In this document: piece by piece, positions 6,676 through 8,862 of the stretch
Numbering within the stretch: the stretch's first letter is position 1
Layout: every line of letters starts with the position of its first letter
Source of the DNA: Candidatus Glassbacteria bacterium RIFCSPLOWO2_12_FULL_58_11
GTDB taxonomy: Bacteria; Gemmatimonadota; Glassbacteria; GWA2-58-10
Assembly: GCA_001780825.1 (NCBI GenBank)
Contig: MFIX01000091.1
Span: forward strand, 5,067 to 13,928
DNA: 8,862 nt
Direction: 5' to 3'
Program-made: the position numbers and the translations under genes
Notes under the pieces: model-generated
The model's input: only the letters and a program-made list of their open reading frames with translations
Database searches by the model: none
What the model was told of the DNA's origin: nothing

Positions 6676-6948
6676 AAGCGGAACTGATTCAGGGGGAGAC
6701 AAAAATCGCATGAGTGCGGGCACGGCATGCCTGGCCTCTACGTAACTTATTAAAATTATATTACTTAGCTAATAACAAAAGGCGGTTCACCGGCTTCTGT
6801 CTATCCCCCTGGCAAATTGAAAATCCTGACGGATTGACAGCCTTGTATATTTAGGAGCGGGCCTCGCCTTATTCTCCCTCTATCCGGACCCCGGCCCGCT
6901 CCGGCTGTCCTCCTGAATCGAGAACCAAGATTATCTGCGAGGCCCCCT
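6676..6948 (+). other. Intergenic/leader region between the two paralogs
   Basis: These 273 bases hold no gene that I support. An AT-rich island (about 6741-6779) breaks the GC-rich background and contains TTATTA and TAATAA arms (6747-6752 and 6770-6775). A TTGACA at 6834-6839 and a TATATT at 6846-6851 are both present but only 6 nt apart, so they do not form one standard promoter. No T-tailed terminator was found after the first gene, so co-transcription is possible. GAGG at 6939-6942, 6 nt before the ATG at 6949, is the ribosome site of the next gene. Confidence 0.5.
6854..6902 (+). repeat. Perfect 10-bp inverted repeat in the leader of the second paralog
   Basis: GGAGCGGGCC (6854-6863) and GGCCCGCTCC (6893-6902) are exact reverse complements around a 29-nt loop, 46 nt before the start codon. 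No U-run follows, so it is not a standard intrinsic terminator. As RNA it would make a very stable stem. It could protect the message, control translation or, as DNA, be a protein site. Confidence 0.6.
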
Positions 6949-8862
6949 ATGCTCAGCCGCAAAGCTTTGATCGCTCCGGTATTGCTTTCCTGCCTCAGCC
7001 TGCCGCTCTTTGCCAAAGATTTACGCTCCCTCTCCGACAGCCCGGCCAGGTTCCATACCGAGGAGATCGGCTCGAACAGCCGCAGCTACACGATTGAAAT
7101 GGGCGGCCGGATCGACGGCGAGATGACCCGCGACCCGGTCGGCTACTGGGCCTACGACCAGTACTGGGAGCCGAATATATACGTCCGGCTGGAAAATGTC
7201 GGAAAAGTCCCGCTGGTCAATCCCTGGCTCAGAAGAGCCGACCGTCCGGATACCCGCACCATCCAGGGCCTGGTCGATTTTGCCACCCGCCCGGAAATAA
7301 GCGAGGAAGAAAAGGCCCGCCGGCTCTGGGAGTTCGAGATCGCGCACCGCTTCCACGCCACCACCGAGGACATGGAAGTCAACGATGTGGTAAAACTCTA
7401 CAACAGTTACGGTTATACCCTGTGCTACGATGAAAGCCGGATCATGAGCGACCTCTGGCGCACGGCGGGGCTGAAAGTGAGGAAAGGCTATCCCAACGGG
7501 CACAGCACGGCCGAGGTCTTCTACAATGGCGGCTGGCATCTGCTGGATTCGGATGAGGGCATTATCTGCCTTCTGCGGGACAATAAAACTATCGCCGCCG
7601 AAGCGCAGGTCGTTTCCGACCACGACCTGCTGAAACGCACCCACACTTATGGCCCGCTTCACGATGACAACCGCCTGGGCGATGAGGGCGGAGCGGCGCT
7701 CTGCTACTGGGAGGGCGAGAGGAGCGGAGAGCACGAAAGCCTGACCAGTCATACCATGGATTTCACCCTGCGGCCGGGCGAGGCCCTGACCTGGGCCTGG
7801 TACCCGGGCAACCGATTCCATGGAAAAGCCTTCCAGAGCAGCGAGACCGAGAGCTACTACTGGAACAAGCGCTGGCGGCTGATCGCCCATGTAATGGATG
7901 GAGAGCTGAGCTACGATGCCGACCTGAGCGACAAGTCCACCCTCGAGTATTTCCGGACCGGCGGCGTCGAGCTTAAAGACAGCGGACCGTTCGGCGCGGG
8001 ACTCTACCTGGCCGGCGACTCGGGCAGTGTCATCCTGCCCGTGGCCAGCCCCTATCCGGTGGTGGGCGGCAGGCTGGAGGTGGATTTCAACCGCGGCGAC
8101 CTGGACCTGGAAACCGTGCGGGTAATGATCAGCTACGATGACGGCGGAAGCTGGCGCGAAGTCTGGACCGGCAGCGGGTTCGAATACGCCCGGATGTATA
8201 TCGACCTCAATGAATTTTTCCCGATGCACGATCCGGCCCGCTATAAGTACCTCCTGCGTTTCGACCTTCTCTCCAGGGCCGCGCAGCCGCTGGTCTGCCT
8301 CAGGCATATCTACCTGCGCTCAACCCTGCAGATGGCCCAACTGGCCTTGCCGGGAGTCAGCCTGGGAAAGAACACGTTCCTCTATACCGACCAGAGCCCG
8401 GCGGGCAGCCGGGCCCGGATCACGCATGCCTGGCAGGAGTGCTCCGCTGTCGAAATTCCCGGCAAACCGGCCACGGCACTCTACCCGCCCAACAGCGGCG
8501 TGGCTGAGGGTACCCTGTTCAGCTTCCAGTGGCAGCCACCTGCCGGGGGTAAAGCCCCCGCCGACTATGAATTCCAGCTCGGCGAATACCCCGATTTTCG
8601 CTGGACACTCTCGCCCAACTTTCACAAGCTGATCGGCCGCACCGCCAACCGGAACACCGCCTCGTTCAACGTGCCCTCCGCGGGTTTGCTCAACCCCGAC
8701 CAGACTTATTACTGGCGGGTACGAGCGCGCAGCCGCGAGGGAGTCTGGGGTCCCTGGTCCAATGCCTTCTCTTTTAAGGCGCTCGCCCCGGCCGTGCCAT
8801 TGGAGCTGGTGGCCCAGCTGGACCGGACGGCCCGCTCGGCCAGGCTTCTCTGGAAGCCCGGC
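6949..8862 (+). CDS. Exported transglutaminase-like protein with fibronectin-III-like modules (second paralog, C-terminus beyond window)
   Basis: An open frame of 638 codons from ATG 6949 to the window end with no stop, preceded by GAGG at 6-nt spacing. The signal peptide (MLSRK then a hydrophobic stretch) probably ends near LFA before KDL; Cys15 in LLSC is a poor lipobox, so a lipoprotein is less likely. The triad is Cys159 (YTLCYDES), His185 (NGHSTAEVFYNGGWH) and Asp200 (LLDSDEG), with the same 15-residue His-Asp distance as the upstream paralog. It shares HTMDFTLRPGE (268-278) and an Asp-box-like SYDDGGSW (395-402). Residues about 510-610 look like a fibronectin-III or related beta-sandwich (YEFQLGEYPDF, then TYYWRVRARSREGVWGPWS). 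A further module begins near 613-638 (SARLLWKPG). This suggests a cell-surface or extracellular enzyme with adhesive or substrate-presenting domains. Specific substrate unknown. Confidence 0.85.
   Translation, partial: MLSRKALIAPVLLSCLSLPLFAKDLRSLSDSPARFHTEEIGSNSRSYTIEMGGRIDGEMTRDPVGYWAYDQYWEPNIYVRLENVGKVPLVNPWLRRADRPDTRTIQGLVDFATRPEISEEEKARRLWEFEIAHRFHATTEDMEVNDVVKLYNSYGYTLCYDESRIMSDLWRTAGLKVRKGYPNGHSTAEVFYNGGWHLLDSDEGIICLLRDNKTIAAEAQVVSDHDLLKRTHTYGPLHDDNRLGDEGGAALCYWEGERSGEHESLTSHTMDFTLRPGEALTWAWYPGNRFHGKAFQSSETESYYWNKRWRLIAHVMDGELSYDADLSDKSTLEYFRTGGVELKDSGPFGAGLYLAGDSGSVILPVASPYPVVGGRLEVDFNRGDLDLETVRVMISYDDGGSWREVWTGSGFEYARMYIDLNEFFPMHDPARYKYLLRFDLLSRAAQPLVCLRHIYLRSTLQMAQLALPGVSLGKNTFLYTDQSPAGSRARITHAWQECSAVEIPGKPATALYPPNSGVAEGTLFSFQWQPPAGGKAPADYEFQLGEYPDFRWTLSPNFHKLIGRTANRNTASFNVPSAGLLNPDQTYYWRVRARSREGVWGPWSNAFSFKALAPAVPLELVAQLDRTARSARLLWKPG

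Noticed and set aside
4774..6723. Minus-strand open frames (4774-5748 and 5842-6723) opposite the first transglutaminase-like gene
   Set aside because: These are antisense shadows in GC-rich DNA; they have no family motifs and no supporting ribosome sites, while the plus-strand gene is well supported.
6834..6851. TTGACA followed by TATATT as a promoter for the second paralog
   Set aside because: The two boxes are only 6 nt apart, far from the 16-18 nt needed, so they cannot form one standard sigma70 promoter.
7021..8307. Long minus-strand open frame of 428 codons opposite the second transglutaminase-like gene
   Set aside because: It lies antisense to a frame with a signal peptide, ribosome site, catalytic motifs and a paralog. 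Its translation is low-complexity (Ala/Val/Gly/Pro-rich) without recognisable motifs, which is common opposite GC-rich genes.

Overview
The window looks like chromosome of a GC-rich, double-membraned (diderm) bacterium. The diderm inference rests on an MCE/Mla-type lipid transporter (mlaE-mlaF-mlaD order). The pairing of this transporter with an RsbU/RsbW/RsbV-like partner-switching cassette and large secreted transglutaminase-like proteins with fibronectin-type modules would fit an uncultured FCB-like or similar candidate phylum. No rRNA or other marker is present, so the taxonomic guess is weak. There are no tRNAs, CRISPR arrays, insertion sequences or other mobile elements that I can support.

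Left part (1-2140, minus strand): a lipid-transport operon read right to left. It has MlaE permease (1313-2140), MlaF ATPase (493-1305) and the N-terminal end of an MlaD/MCE substrate-binding protein (1-310, cut by the window edge). The genes mlaE and mlaF are 7 nt apart. An unusually long 182-nt gap separates mlaF from mlaD.

Middle (2437-4539, minus strand): a tightly coupled signalling operon read right to left. It has a GAF plus PP2C-type (RsbU/SpoIIE) phosphatase, an RsbW/SpoIIAB-like serine kinase and a STAS-domain anti-sigma-antagonist-like protein with a UUG start. The first junction has 2 nt between genes and the second is a 20-nt overlap. No sigma factor is in the window. The STAS gene lies 296 nt upstream of the mla operon on the same strand, with a weak candidate terminator between. 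In E. coli the Mla ABC complex itself carries a STAS subunit (MlaB), so a link between the phospho-switch and the transporter is worth testing.

Right part (4729-8862, plus strand): transcribed divergently from the signalling operon are two paralogous exported proteins, the second cut by the window end. Both have a signal peptide, a transglutaminase-like Cys-His-Asp triad with identical His-to-Asp spacing, a shared HTMDF-x-LRPGE motif, and a downstream beta-rich region with one Asp-box-like motif. The second also has a fibronectin-III-like module and the start of another. I do not recognise a named family for the whole architecture. This pair is the least described content of the window. The 190-nt divergent control region (4540-4728) holds back-to-back promoter candidates and a TTGACA-N9-TGTCAA inverted repeat. 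The leader of the second gene contains a perfect 10-bp inverted repeat.
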